Below are positions 53,301 through 60,486 of a stretch of 64,000 bases of DNA, one piece after another; the first letter of the stretch is position 1; each line of letters begins with the position of its first letter. The notes under the pieces were generated by a model. The model was not told where the DNA came from. It ran no database searches and was given only the letters and a program-made list of their open reading frames with translations. The DNA is from Parapedobacter luteus (lineage in GTDB: Bacteria; Bacteroidota; Bacteroidia; Sphingobacteriales; Sphingobacteriaceae), in the NCBI RefSeq assembly GCF_900168055.1, contig NZ_FUYS01000001.1:682001-746000 (forward strand). Reading direction: 5' to 3'. The position numbers and the translations under genes are program-made.

Positions 53301-53831
53301 GCGCTCCACGGTTTCATATCCCAATATGGTAAACACCAATGTTGAAGCCTGATCCGGTACGGTGATTCGGTAATTCCCGCCCGCGTCGGTCGTTGTTGCG
53401 GCCGTTGTACCCCTTGCTGCTACGGTCACGCCCGCTAGCGCCGTTCCGGACTGATCGGTCACCTTTCCGGAAATCTCTAAGTTTTGTTGCGTGGATTCAC
53501 GTTGAGGTTTTGTGGGCGACTTATGCGCGATAACAATAGTCTCTTCTTCGATGGACCAGACCAGGTCACGGTCGGCCAAGATTTGGTCCATCACATGGCG
53601 TAGGTCGGCCTGCTTGACGATCGCATTGATACGCGTGGCGGCGATATCATCGCCACGGAAGAAAAACGAGTAGCCCTGCTGCCGTTGGATTTCTTTCATC
53701 ACCTCGCGCAGCGTGGTATTTTTGACGTTGAGCGTGATCTTTTGTGCCTTGCTTTCCGCAATAGTATTGAAAGTAAACGCAATACTCAAGAAAATCACTA
53801 ATTTCATAATCAGCAATGATCGATAAATCAT
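50343..53831 (-). CDS. SusC/RagA family TonB-dependent transporter with STN domain (locus A)
   Basis: A 1162-residue outer-membrane transporter. Signal peptide (to about ESKAQ), STN domain (about 31-105; KITLNVKNTTLREVMKEIQ), a carboxypeptidase-regulatory-like domain (about 120-200), plug with the SusC motifs (QLQGRVAGVTV, SIYGARASNGVVIITTKKG) and a barrel to the end. The STN domain is the part that contacts FecR-type anti-sigma factors in the periplasm, and the fecR gene lies just upstream. Import is of oligosaccharides trimmed at the surface. Confidence 0.95.
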   Translation of the reverse strand: MIYRSLLIMKLVIFLSIAFTFNTIAESKAQKITLNVKNTTLREVMKEIQRQQGYSFFFRGDDIAATRINAIVKQADLRHVMDQILADRDLVWSIEEETIVIAHKSPTKPQRESTQQNLEISGKVTDQSGTALAGVTVAARGTTAATTTDAGGNYRITVPDQASTLVFTILGYETVERTLTNQRVVNVTMEATVSDLDEVVVVGYTTQKKASITGAVAVVAVDELKQVPANNFAQQLQGRVAGVTVGNDGTPGGNVMVRIRGVGSITGGNDPLYIIDGVPTQGGLNQINPNDIESMQILKDASSASIYGARASNGVVIITTKKGKEGRSRLTVESFYGVQRPSSGPEMLSPQQFADLTWENYRNIGNVDPTTGNPADATFGSGPNPVIPDYLLLQGGAMEGDPRVALENYTNDPTAPGFGTTKFMFAKTNKAGTDWWDVVTQLGHIQSHNLSVSGGSNKNTYAITGGYYDQEGIFKHTNFKRYSVRANTTFNIMDVLTIGENLQFAYTDNVSTIIRAENSPALAYQMAPFMPVYDVGGNFAGGRAWADHPYTRQYRNKDNHAYNARLFGNAFAEAKLGYGLTLKTSLGIDYANFNFSNFSPAAPESFLLPQQAQLSVTNSYTTNVVWTNTVGYQKTFGNRHRLDVLAGTEAVKSRFRNTITEKADFAFEDINYRYLNAGTTLLNATGGGSDSRLFSYFGKADYNLDEKYLVSATIRRDASSRFSTANRWGTFPAFSVGWRLSEEPFLERVTFIDELKLRGGWGQTGNQEIDSYNQFTTYATNLHTSSYSIDGQNNALVPGFYIGAQGNPDARWEAQTMTNLGVDLSVFNGKFAVTVDAYNRKSSDLLLVIPSPATDGQNRRPAVNIGGIQNKGLDIALNYRNRSQNSNWRYDVGLNWSVYRNRVTELYGGSETFIPGFSTRQAPFTRTAVGQPISAFYGYTIDGIFQTQEEADAHATQGGDRALYNQPGRFKFRDIDQNGVIDANDESFIGNPHPDFTYGLNLSVSYKSFDLSVFIQGVQGNDIYNYQKWWTDFQNLTGNRSVRMLDSWSPENPNATLPKTNSIATGFESQASTYFIEDGSYLRGKNVMIGYTFPSRWSSRLNMQQLRVYVQATNFFTLTNYNGLDPEVNLSQYGAGADRDIGVDRGIYPLAQSFNLGLTVGF

Positions 53832-53838
53832 ATATTTG
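53831..53838 (+). promoter_or_regulatory. Possible promoter of an antisense RNA
   Basis: TATATTTG on the rightward strand fits TAnnTTTG and points away from the leftward susC gene, overlapping its start codon by one base. No clear -33 element upstream within susC. Confidence 0.35.
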
Positions 53839-53844
53839 TCTTGT

Positions 53845-53946
53845 TTGGATGGTGAATAAATGGGTTAAAGGGAGTGTTTATAACGCTCCGCAACACTTAT
53901 CCAGACAGCATTATCGGATGGTGTCGCGAGCATCATCCGTTTTTTG
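53845..53946 (+). ncRNA. Candidate small RNA antisense to the susC leader
   Basis: Proposed from two signals: the TATATTTG element (start of transcription near 53845) and a strong rightward terminator (53915-53945). Every gene nearby is leftward, so the terminator has no other evident use. Length would be about 100 bases, complementary to the leader of susC. Antisense RNAs at this position, such as DonS, are known from Bacteroides polysaccharide loci. No coding frame of note. Confidence 0.4.
53915..53945 (+). terminator. Rightward rho-independent terminator between fecR and susC
   Basis: CGGATGGTG pairs with CATCATCCG (one G-T) around TCGCGAG and is followed by six T. The T-tract lies only on the rightward side, opposite to the surrounding genes. 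Confidence 0.65.
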
Positions 53947-54021
53947 TTGATCTGGAATAGAAGCTGTCTTTTAGTTTGTCATGTTGTCATTTTTCATTTA
54001 TTAAGGTTAGTTATTAATTGG

Positions 54022-55227
54022 TTATTCACTTAATACGATTAATTGGTTTCTACCGTTGATTTGGGTTATTTCAAACCGGACGCCGCTTTTTTCCAGGATT
54101 TTCAAAATGGAGGCTAGGGATTTATCCCGTCCGATCATGCCGAAAAAACGCACTATGGGCATTCGTCCCCGATATACCACGTCGATATCATACCATCGGC
54201 CCAGTTGCGCAAATGCCGCCTGCGGCGACAGGCCGTCAAAATAGAACAAGCCGTCTTTCCAAGCGGTAAAGAGCTCGGTGTCTACTTTTTCAATAGCGGT
54301 AGTCGTTCCGCGTGTCGTGCTCTGTTCGCCTGGTGCGAGCTGGTAAATGGCATTGCGGACCGTCCTGCTGTTTGCGGCGAGGTTGACGATTTGCACGGCC
54401 CCCTCCACGAGCGTAGTTTTGGTTTCCGGGTCATCCGGATAGGCGGAGATGTTGAACTCCGTGCCCAGCACCTCGATTTCCTGCCCGCCGCTGATCACCT
54501 TAAACGGCTTGTCGGCGTCTTTCATCACGGAGAAATACGCTTCGCCGGTGATATCTACCACGCGCTCGTTGCCGGTAAATTTGCTGGGATATTTCAGCGC
54601 GCTATTGGCGTTGAGCCATACGGTGGAACCATCGGGAAGGGTCACGTGATACGTACCTCCTTTGGGCGTCGACAAGGTCAGTATCTCGGCGGGTGCCGAC
54701 GTCCAGTTACCATCGACGATATGCGGCACAATCATTGTGGCACCGTCGGCGTAGGTGATGTTGTCTTCGCCTACGATGATTCCTTTTTGAGACACACTTA
54801 AGTCAATTTTCCTACCATCAGCCAACGTCAGGGTAGCCCGATTCCCGCCGGGGGGGATTGCTTCCGGTGTGATTTTCACGATAGCATCCGTTTCCGGGTG
54901 CTGCCCTCCGTCCGGCATTAGCCGATCGCCGAAAAAGAGCCACGTGCCCAGGAGTACGACAATCACGGCGGCGGCGTAAGGGAGCCATAGCTGCCACAAT
55001 GAATGGGTACGGGGATGACTATCCGCACCGACGGCGTCCAGGATTCGTGCCAGCATGCGCTGCCTTAGCTCCTCCGGTGTGTTGGCAAAAGACGTTTCTA
55101 TTTCATAGGAATCTTTAGCCATTTGCGCATTGAGCCACTGGTTGAGCTGTTCCTGCTCCGTGGGGGTGATACGACCATCGATCAGTTTTGCCGCCAATGT
55201 TTCTATTTCAGCACGAGACAATGCCAT
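54022..55227 (-). CDS. FecR family anti-sigma factor (locus A)
   Basis: A 401-residue inner-membrane regulator. N-terminal cytoplasmic sigma-binding part (about 1-85), one membrane helix (about 89-107; LPYAAAVIVVLLGTWLFFG), a FecR periplasmic domain (about 180-290; TLSTPKGGTYHVTLPDGSTV, VDITGEAYFSVMKDADKPF) and the C-terminal STN-contacting domain (about 325-400; ILKILEKSGVRFEITQING). It holds the ECF factor until the STN domain of SusC reports substrate. The gene lies between the ECF gene (68 nt) and susC (190 nt). Confidence 0.94.
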   Translation of the reverse strand: MALSRAEIETLAAKLIDGRITPTEQEQLNQWLNAQMAKDSYEIETSFANTPEELRQRMLARILDAVGADSHPRTHSLWQLWLPYAAAVIVVLLGTWLFFGDRLMPDGGQHPETDAIVKITPEAIPPGGNRATLTLADGRKIDLSVSQKGIIVGEDNITYADGATMIVPHIVDGNWTSAPAEILTLSTPKGGTYHVTLPDGSTVWLNANSALKYPSKFTGNERVVDITGEAYFSVMKDADKPFKVISGGQEIEVLGTEFNISAYPDDPETKTTLVEGAVQIVNLAANSRTVRNAIYQLAPGEQSTTRGTTTAIEKVDTELFTAWKDGLFYFDGLSPQAAFAQLGRWYDIDVVYRGRMPIVRFFGMIGRDKSLASILKILEKSGVRFEITQINGRNQLIVLSE

Positions 55228-55255
55228 TTATAACCGGTTTTGGTTATATAGTCTA

Positions 55256-55293
55256 TTTTTTTTACCGGAAGGGTGTATCCGGCGAAAAAAAAA
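55256..55293. other. Stem-loop in the ECF-fecR gap
   Basis: CCGGA and TCCGG form a five-base core around an eight-base loop, flanked by eight T on one side and nine A on the other, which can extend the stem. The order is opposite to that of terminators. It lies within the 68-base gap upstream of the fecR start and may be an RNA processing or translation control element. Confidence 0.35.
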
Positions 55294-55295
55294 TG

Positions 55296-55895
55296 TCACA
55301 ACCCACGCCCTGCTATCAACGCGAGCATCAGGGGTAAAAAAGCCAATAAGTCATTCCGGAGTTTTTTGTTGGCGTTTTTAAGGTGCATTTTCACGGTATT
55401 TTCAGATAAGTTTAGGGCTTCGGCTATGGCCTTCACGCTCATGTCCTGTTCCCGGCTCATTCGGAATACAAGTTGGCACTGCGGAGGCAGTCGGTTGATA
55501 CTCTGTTCGATACGTTGCCGCAATTCCTTCGCGATAAATGCACTCTCCGGCGATACGGCTTCCATCGGATCCGTCCATTCTTCTTGGTGCACTACTTCCT
55601 GGCGCCGTTGGTTGCGTGCCATCGCGCTCAGCGACTGATATTTGACTGCGACCGAAAGGTAGGTATTCAACGTGTGGCTAAGTTGGATGGTTTCCCGACG
55701 GTTCCATAGGCCAACGAATACGTTCTGCACGCATTCCTCCGCTTCCTCTGCGCTGCCCAACAAGTTAGCTGCCACTACAAACAACTTATCCCAATATCGG
55801 TTATAGATGGCCACCAAAGCCTTCTGTTTGCTTTGCTTCAGCAGCATCACCAGCTCATCATCGTTATAATCGGTATAGTTATAATCCGTGCTCAC
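55296..55895 (-). CDS. ECF sigma factor (SusC/FecR-associated, locus A)
   Basis: About 199 residues: region 2 (about 25-95; LLKQSKQKALVAIYNRYWDK, AEECVQNVFVGLWNRRETI) and region 4 (about 130-180; LPPQCQLVFRMSREQDMSVKAIAEALNLSENTVKMH). The C-terminal LLAFLPLMLALI is hydrophobic, common in this Bacteroidetes group. The frame opens at 55970, but the first 25 residues there look non-coding, so GTG 55895, preceded by AGGGG, was chosen. The start is uncertain. It should activate susC and the genes behind it when FecR releases it. Confidence 0.88.
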   Translation of the reverse strand: MSTDYNYTDYNDDELVMLLKQSKQKALVAIYNRYWDKLFVVAANLLGSAEEAEECVQNVFVGLWNRRETIQLSHTLNTYLSVAVKYQSLSAMARNQRRQEVVHQEEWTDPMEAVSPESAFIAKELRQRIEQSINRLPPQCQLVFRMSREQDMSVKAIAEALNLSENTVKMHLKNANKKLRNDLLAFLPLMLALIAGRGL

Positions 55896-56061
55896 ACCCC
55901 TGCAATTTGCAGCCCAAGTTAAGCATATTTTAGGGATGTACAATTCCTTTCCGCGTAGGCATTTTTCCAAAACTGAATCCGGCCCAATGGTGTTATTCAG
56001 ATTGATAGGCCATCAAGCGGGCAACCGGCTCGAATGATTGCAAAGAAATAAGGTTGTTATT

Positions 56062-58782
56062 ATGGCGCTTGAACAATACCGTAAAAAGAGGGATTTTAAA
56101 AAAACCAATGAGCCGAAGGCTGGCAAAAGCCCCGACAAAAAGCAGCTCACCTTCGTGATACAGAAGCACGACGCTTCACGCTTGCATTATGATTTTCGCT
56201 TGGAGTTGGGGGGCGTACTAAAAAGCTGGGCTGTGCCGAAAGGCCCCTCTACCGATCCGGAGACCAAGCGGCTGGCCATGATGGTTGAAGATCACCCGAT
56301 GGATTACCGGTTGTTTGAAGGCATTATCCCCAAAGGTGAATACGGCGGTGGTACAGTCATCGTTTGGGACGAGGGTACTTATGAGCCGGTAGAGCCGCTG
56401 AAAACCAAGAAGGCGCAAGAGAAGCATCTGCTCGAGCAGCTCCACAACGGATCGTTAAAAATCCGGTTGCATGGCCAGAAGCTGCAGGGTGAATACGCGT
56501 TGGTCCGGACGCGTGGCATGGGAGAAAACGGTTGGCTACTTATCAAACACAAAGACGAGTTTGCCAAAAAGTCCGATATCACCAAGAAGGATAAATCCGT
56601 GCTTTCGGGAAAGACCATTGCTGCCGTGGCGAAAACGAGCGATAAGGTTTGGCAGAACGGGCGCGAAACGGACGTTAAGGTATCCGGGTCTAGCCGGAAA
56701 AAAACACCGAAAAAACCTAAGGAGGCGGAAGACCACCTTGCAGAAGAAGCGGAGGAAAACACCGAACCACAAAAACTGGACGTGGCGGCACTGCTCAAGA
56801 AAGCGCCAAAATCACCGATCCCTGACAAAGTTAAGCCGATGAAAGCTACCCTTATTGATGAGCCTTTTGACGATCCGGACTGGGTATACGAAGTGAAATG
56901 GGACGGTTACCGGGCCGTTGCCCATGTCAGTAAGAGGGGGGTAAGCCTGGCTTCCCGCAACAGCATCCCTTTTGATAAATATTACCCCCTGATAGACGTG
57001 TTAAAAGGGTGGCGTATCAATGCGCTGATTGACGGTGAAATTGTCGTGTTAAATGACAAGGGGCTTTCTGATTTTGGTGCTTTACAGAATTGGCGGAGTG
57101 AAGCGGATGGCAATCTGGTGTATTATGTCTTCGATATCCTGTGGTATGAAGGCAAAAACTTAATGGGCTTACCGCTGTTGGAGCGACAGGCCATCCTGCA
57201 TGACATCCTGCCGACGGACGATGATCGCATCCGGCTGAGCAAGGTCTTTGCTGCGCGTGGAATCGATTTTTTTGATGCGGCTGAGCAGGTAGGGCTGGAA
57301 GGCATCATGGCTAAGAAGATGGACAGCAAGTACACGTCGGACCTACGCTCAAAAGAATGGCTGAAAATCAAGGTGCAGCGCCGGCAGGAAGTCGTCATTG
57401 CTGGATTTACCCGCAACGCCGGCACCTCCAAGGTATTCAGCGCCCTCGTATTGGGGGTGTACGACGGCAAGAAGCTACGCTATGCAGGTAAAGTCGGAAC
57501 GGGTTTTTCCGACAAGACGCAAAAGGAAATGATGAAAAGGTTCAAGCCGCTGATCACCGACCATAGCCCTTTCGACAGTGAACCAGACGTCGATAAACCC
57601 TCGCGTTTTCGCCCGCAACGCCTCGGGGCCAAGCCGACTTGGTTGAAACCTAAATTGGTATGTGAAGTCAATTACGCGGAGGTGACCAGCGAGGGAATAT
57701 TCCGCCAGGCCTCGTTTAAAGGCATGCGGGAAGACAAAGACGCCAATGAGGTGGTGCTTGAAAAGCCCGCGGACGCCGAAGCCACGGTAGCTGAAGCCGA
57801 GAACGAAGCATTGGATACCACGGTGAAGCCTGCCAAAAGTGAGCGGCGTACCCTGCTGAATCCGCGCGAGGAGACACAAGTTCGCAAGATAAACGGCAAA
57901 GCGGTCAAATTTACCCATCTCAGTAAGGTGTATTGGCCGGATGATGGCATTACGAAGCGGGATATGTTTAACTACTACTACCGTATGGCCGAGTACATCC
58001 TTCCATACCTAAAGGACCGCCCGATGTCGCTAAATCGCTTCCCCAACGGCATTAAAGGCCCCAGCTTCTATCAGAAAGACGTCAAGGGCAAGGCTCCCGA
58101 ATGGGTCACGAAAACTTATCCCTATGTGACCAGTGAAGGCGAGCATAAAGAATACTTGGTAGGTGATGATGAGGCTACGCTTCTGTGGATGGCCTCATTG
58201 GGATGCATCGAGATGAACCCCTGGTTCAGCCGTGTCCAGTCGCCCGACAATCCCGACTATTGCGTAATCGACCTTGACCCCGATAAAAATACCTTTGAGC
58301 AGGTTATCCAAGCGGCGCAGGCGATCAAAAAAGTGCTGGATGCCATTGAAGTGCCGGGTTATGCAAAGACATCAGGATCTACGGGAATCCATATCTATAT
58401 CCCGCTTGGGGCAAAATATACCTACGATCAGTCACAGCTGTTTGCCAAGTTAATTGTCAGTCTGGTACACGAGCAGTTACCCGATTTCACAAGCCTGGAG
58501 CGGAAAGTAAGCAGCCGGAAGGGAAAGATGTACCTGGATTTTTTGCAGAACAGGCCTGGGGCTACGATAGCCGGGCCTTATTCCCTGCGGCCAAAGCCTG
58601 GTGCTACCGTGTCGATGCCGTTGGCTTGGGATGAAATGAAGCCTGGCTTAAAAATGAGCGATTTCACAATCCACAATGCGTATGACCGATTGAAGGAAAC
58701 AGGCGATCTGTTCAAGGACGTGTTGGGCAAAGGCATTGATCTCGATAAGACGATCAAAAAAACGCAGTCTATCTTCGGCTGA
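56062..58782 (+). CDS. ligD: DNA ligase D (phosphoesterase-ligase-polymerase)
   Basis: A 906-residue non-homologous end-joining enzyme. Order of domains: 3'-phosphoesterase (about 1-190; FVIQKHDASRLHYDFRLELG, PKGEYGGGTVIVWD), ATP-dependent ligase (about 265-560; adenylated Lys279 in EVKWDGYR, and the C-terminal RPQRLGAKPTWLKPKLV segment), an acidic linker, and an archaeo-eukaryotic primase-type polymerase (about 610-900; metal Asp pair in VIDLDPD). ATG 56062 (MALEQYRKKRDF) is the usual family start; a TTG at 56038 is unlikely. No ku gene is visible nearby. Confidence 0.96.
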   Translation: MALEQYRKKRDFKKTNEPKAGKSPDKKQLTFVIQKHDASRLHYDFRLELGGVLKSWAVPKGPSTDPETKRLAMMVEDHPMDYRLFEGIIPKGEYGGGTVIVWDEGTYEPVEPLKTKKAQEKHLLEQLHNGSLKIRLHGQKLQGEYALVRTRGMGENGWLLIKHKDEFAKKSDITKKDKSVLSGKTIAAVAKTSDKVWQNGRETDVKVSGSSRKKTPKKPKEAEDHLAEEAEENTEPQKLDVAALLKKAPKSPIPDKVKPMKATLIDEPFDDPDWVYEVKWDGYRAVAHVSKRGVSLASRNSIPFDKYYPLIDVLKGWRINALIDGEIVVLNDKGLSDFGALQNWRSEADGNLVYYVFDILWYEGKNLMGLPLLERQAILHDILPTDDDRIRLSKVFAARGIDFFDAAEQVGLEGIMAKKMDSKYTSDLRSKEWLKIKVQRRQEVVIAGFTRNAGTSKVFSALVLGVYDGKKLRYAGKVGTGFSDKTQKEMMKRFKPLITDHSPFDSEPDVDKPSRFRPQRLGAKPTWLKPKLVCEVNYAEVTSEGIFRQASFKGMREDKDANEVVLEKPADAEATVAEAENEALDTTVKPAKSERRTLLNPREETQVRKINGKAVKFTHLSKVYWPDDGITKRDMFNYYYRMAEYILPYLKDRPMSLNRFPNGIKGPSFYQKDVKGKAPEWVTKTYPYVTSEGEHKEYLVGDDEATLLWMASLGCIEMNPWFSRVQSPDNPDYCVIDLDPDKNTFEQVIQAAQAIKKVLDAIEVPGYAKTSGSTGIHIYIPLGAKYTYDQSQLFAKLIVSLVHEQLPDFTSLERKVSSRKGKMYLDFLQNRPGATIAGPYSLRPKPGATVSMPLAWDEMKPGLKMSDFTIHNAYDRLKETGDLFKDVLGKGIDLDKTIKKTQSIFG

Positions 58783-58817
58783 TGTGCTACGGTGTAAGGG
58801 TCATGGTGCCAATAGTT

Positions 58818-58847
58818 GCCCCGTTGCCCATCTGGAGGCAACGGGGC
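58818..58847. terminator. Hairpin between convergent ligD and susD
   Basis: GCCCCGTTGCC and GGCAACGGGGC form a perfect 11-base stem around an eight-base loop. It lacks a T-tract on either side but sits midway between two convergent stops, so it probably ends both transcripts. Confidence 0.65.
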
Positions 58848-58867
58848 GGCATGCGTATACTTAGCCA

Positions 58868-60466
58868 TCAGTACCCCGGGTTTTGCACCAAATCGGGCTC
58901 TACGCGCAGTACGGTTTGGTGAAATGGCCACAGGTAATTATGCGGTGCAAATGAACGGTCTTCAATTTTCAGCGAAACGAGCTGTCCGTTGATCAGGCGT
59001 GTGTGTCCCAATGCGGGTTTGTTAAGTACATCTTCAGCTATATGCCACCGCAGGATATCGTCATACCGGAGGCCTTCGCCAGCGAACTCAATGCGCCGTT
59101 CATTGCGCAGGAGATCTACCCATTGGTCATGCGAGTAACCACTAAACCGGGGTAGTGTTACATCGGCAATCGTCATATCCAACCCAGCGCGTCTACGGAC
59201 CTGATTGATACAGTCCTTGGCCAACTCGTCAAAATCATTTAGCATAAGCTTCGCTTCGGCATAAGTCAGCAATACCTCGGCATATCGAATAAGACCGAAG
59301 GTCAGTGTGCCATCACGGAAGGCATCGGCATCAGAGACGAATTTGCGAAACCAGAAGCCGGATTTACTGGCGCGTTGATTTTCGTAATACATCGGATTAC
59401 CGGGGTTGTAAACGTCTATCGGCTCACCATAGAAGATGTCTCCGGGTCCCATGATGCTGGCGGCATAGCGTGGGTCTCGGTTGAGGCCGGGATTCAGTTC
59501 ATAGTCCTCCTTCGTGTACAGCGGGCATTCGTCTATTGGCCGGCCTTGGAGCGTCCAATAGGCATCTACGAGCGACTTCAGTGGCACGGCGTAGGACTGG
59601 CCGTTTCCGGTGCGAAAATGGGGCCCTAGATCCCTGAATGAATAAGTAGCGCCATTGCCTACGCTTTCCCGCTCCATGTGGATGATAAATTCGCGGTTCC
59701 GGGTATCCCCTTCATATTGGAACAAGTCGCCATAGTTTGCGTAAAGTTCATATTGTCCGCTGTCCATGATCTCTCGCGCCAGCTGTGCCGCCAGTTCATA
59801 GCGTTCATTGAACAACGCATACCGCATGATCAATGCTTTAAACGAATTGCGGTTGAACATGTATTTGTTAGTGGTGTATTCTCCTTCCGGCAAGCGGGTG
59901 GTGACTTCCGCCGCCATGGCGAACAAATTGTCCAGCACTTGCTCCTTGGGCATTGGCTCGGCTTTTGCCTCCTCTACGGATGCTGGCTCCAGTACAAACG
60001 GAATATTTCCCCATCGCATCACCGCCTCGAAATAATGCCAGATGCGCAGGCCCTCAAGGATCGCTTTATAGCGTTGGCGTACCGCTTCATCTTCCACATA
60101 GGGCACGTCTATGTTGGCAATGTAGGTGTTTAGCCGCCCGATGTGTTTCATGTGAATGGTCCAATAGAATTCAAACGCGCGGGTGTTGCTGTTCATGGTA
60201 CCATTCGCAATCCGCTGGTGGTGGTCATCCTCATTGCGCGCGTAGGCATTGTCTGACCGCGCATCCTTCATGTAGAAGAGCAATTTACGGTCGTCCCTAT
60301 TGGTAAATACGTCCAGGTAAGTGCTGTAGACGACCCGCCGGAGGTCATCCTCGTCAACGAAGAATTCCTCGAAGGTGGTTGCCGTGGGGTCTGTTTTATC
60401 CAAGAATTTCTCGCAGCCTGTTAATCCAAAACAAACTATAACGATGCTAATCAGTTGCTTTTTCAT
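58868..60466 (-). CDS. SusD/RagB family lipoprotein (locus B)
   Basis: A 532-residue surface lipoprotein: lipobox CFGLTGC-EKF (Cys18). SusD_N-like region (about 20-210; MKHIGRLNTYIANIDVPYVE, ILEGLRIWHYFEAVMRWGNI) and SusD C-terminal part (about 270-532; IRYAEVLLTYAEAKLMLNDF, LRNERRIEFAGEGLRYDDIL). It follows its SusC by 20 nt. No enzyme gene follows: it is the last gene of the unit, so the substrate cannot be predicted from neighbours. Confidence 0.94.
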   Translation of the reverse strand: MKKQLISIVIVCFGLTGCEKFLDKTDPTATTFEEFFVDEDDLRRVVYSTYLDVFTNRDDRKLLFYMKDARSDNAYARNEDDHHQRIANGTMNSNTRAFEFYWTIHMKHIGRLNTYIANIDVPYVEDEAVRQRYKAILEGLRIWHYFEAVMRWGNIPFVLEPASVEEAKAEPMPKEQVLDNLFAMAAEVTTRLPEGEYTTNKYMFNRNSFKALIMRYALFNERYELAAQLAREIMDSGQYELYANYGDLFQYEGDTRNREFIIHMERESVGNGATYSFRDLGPHFRTGNGQSYAVPLKSLVDAYWTLQGRPIDECPLYTKEDYELNPGLNRDPRYAASIMGPGDIFYGEPIDVYNPGNPMYYENQRASKSGFWFRKFVSDADAFRDGTLTFGLIRYAEVLLTYAEAKLMLNDFDELAKDCINQVRRRAGLDMTIADVTLPRFSGYSHDQWVDLLRNERRIEFAGEGLRYDDILRWHIAEDVLNKPALGHTRLINGQLVSLKIEDRSFAPHNYLWPFHQTVLRVEPDLVQNPGY

Positions 60467-60486
60467 TGTGAATTTCTCATTTCGTT

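Noticed and set aside
55896-55970. Extension of the locus A ECF sigma gene
   Set aside because: Cys-rich, unlike sigma N-termini; GTG 55895 gives the usual length, though this is not certain.
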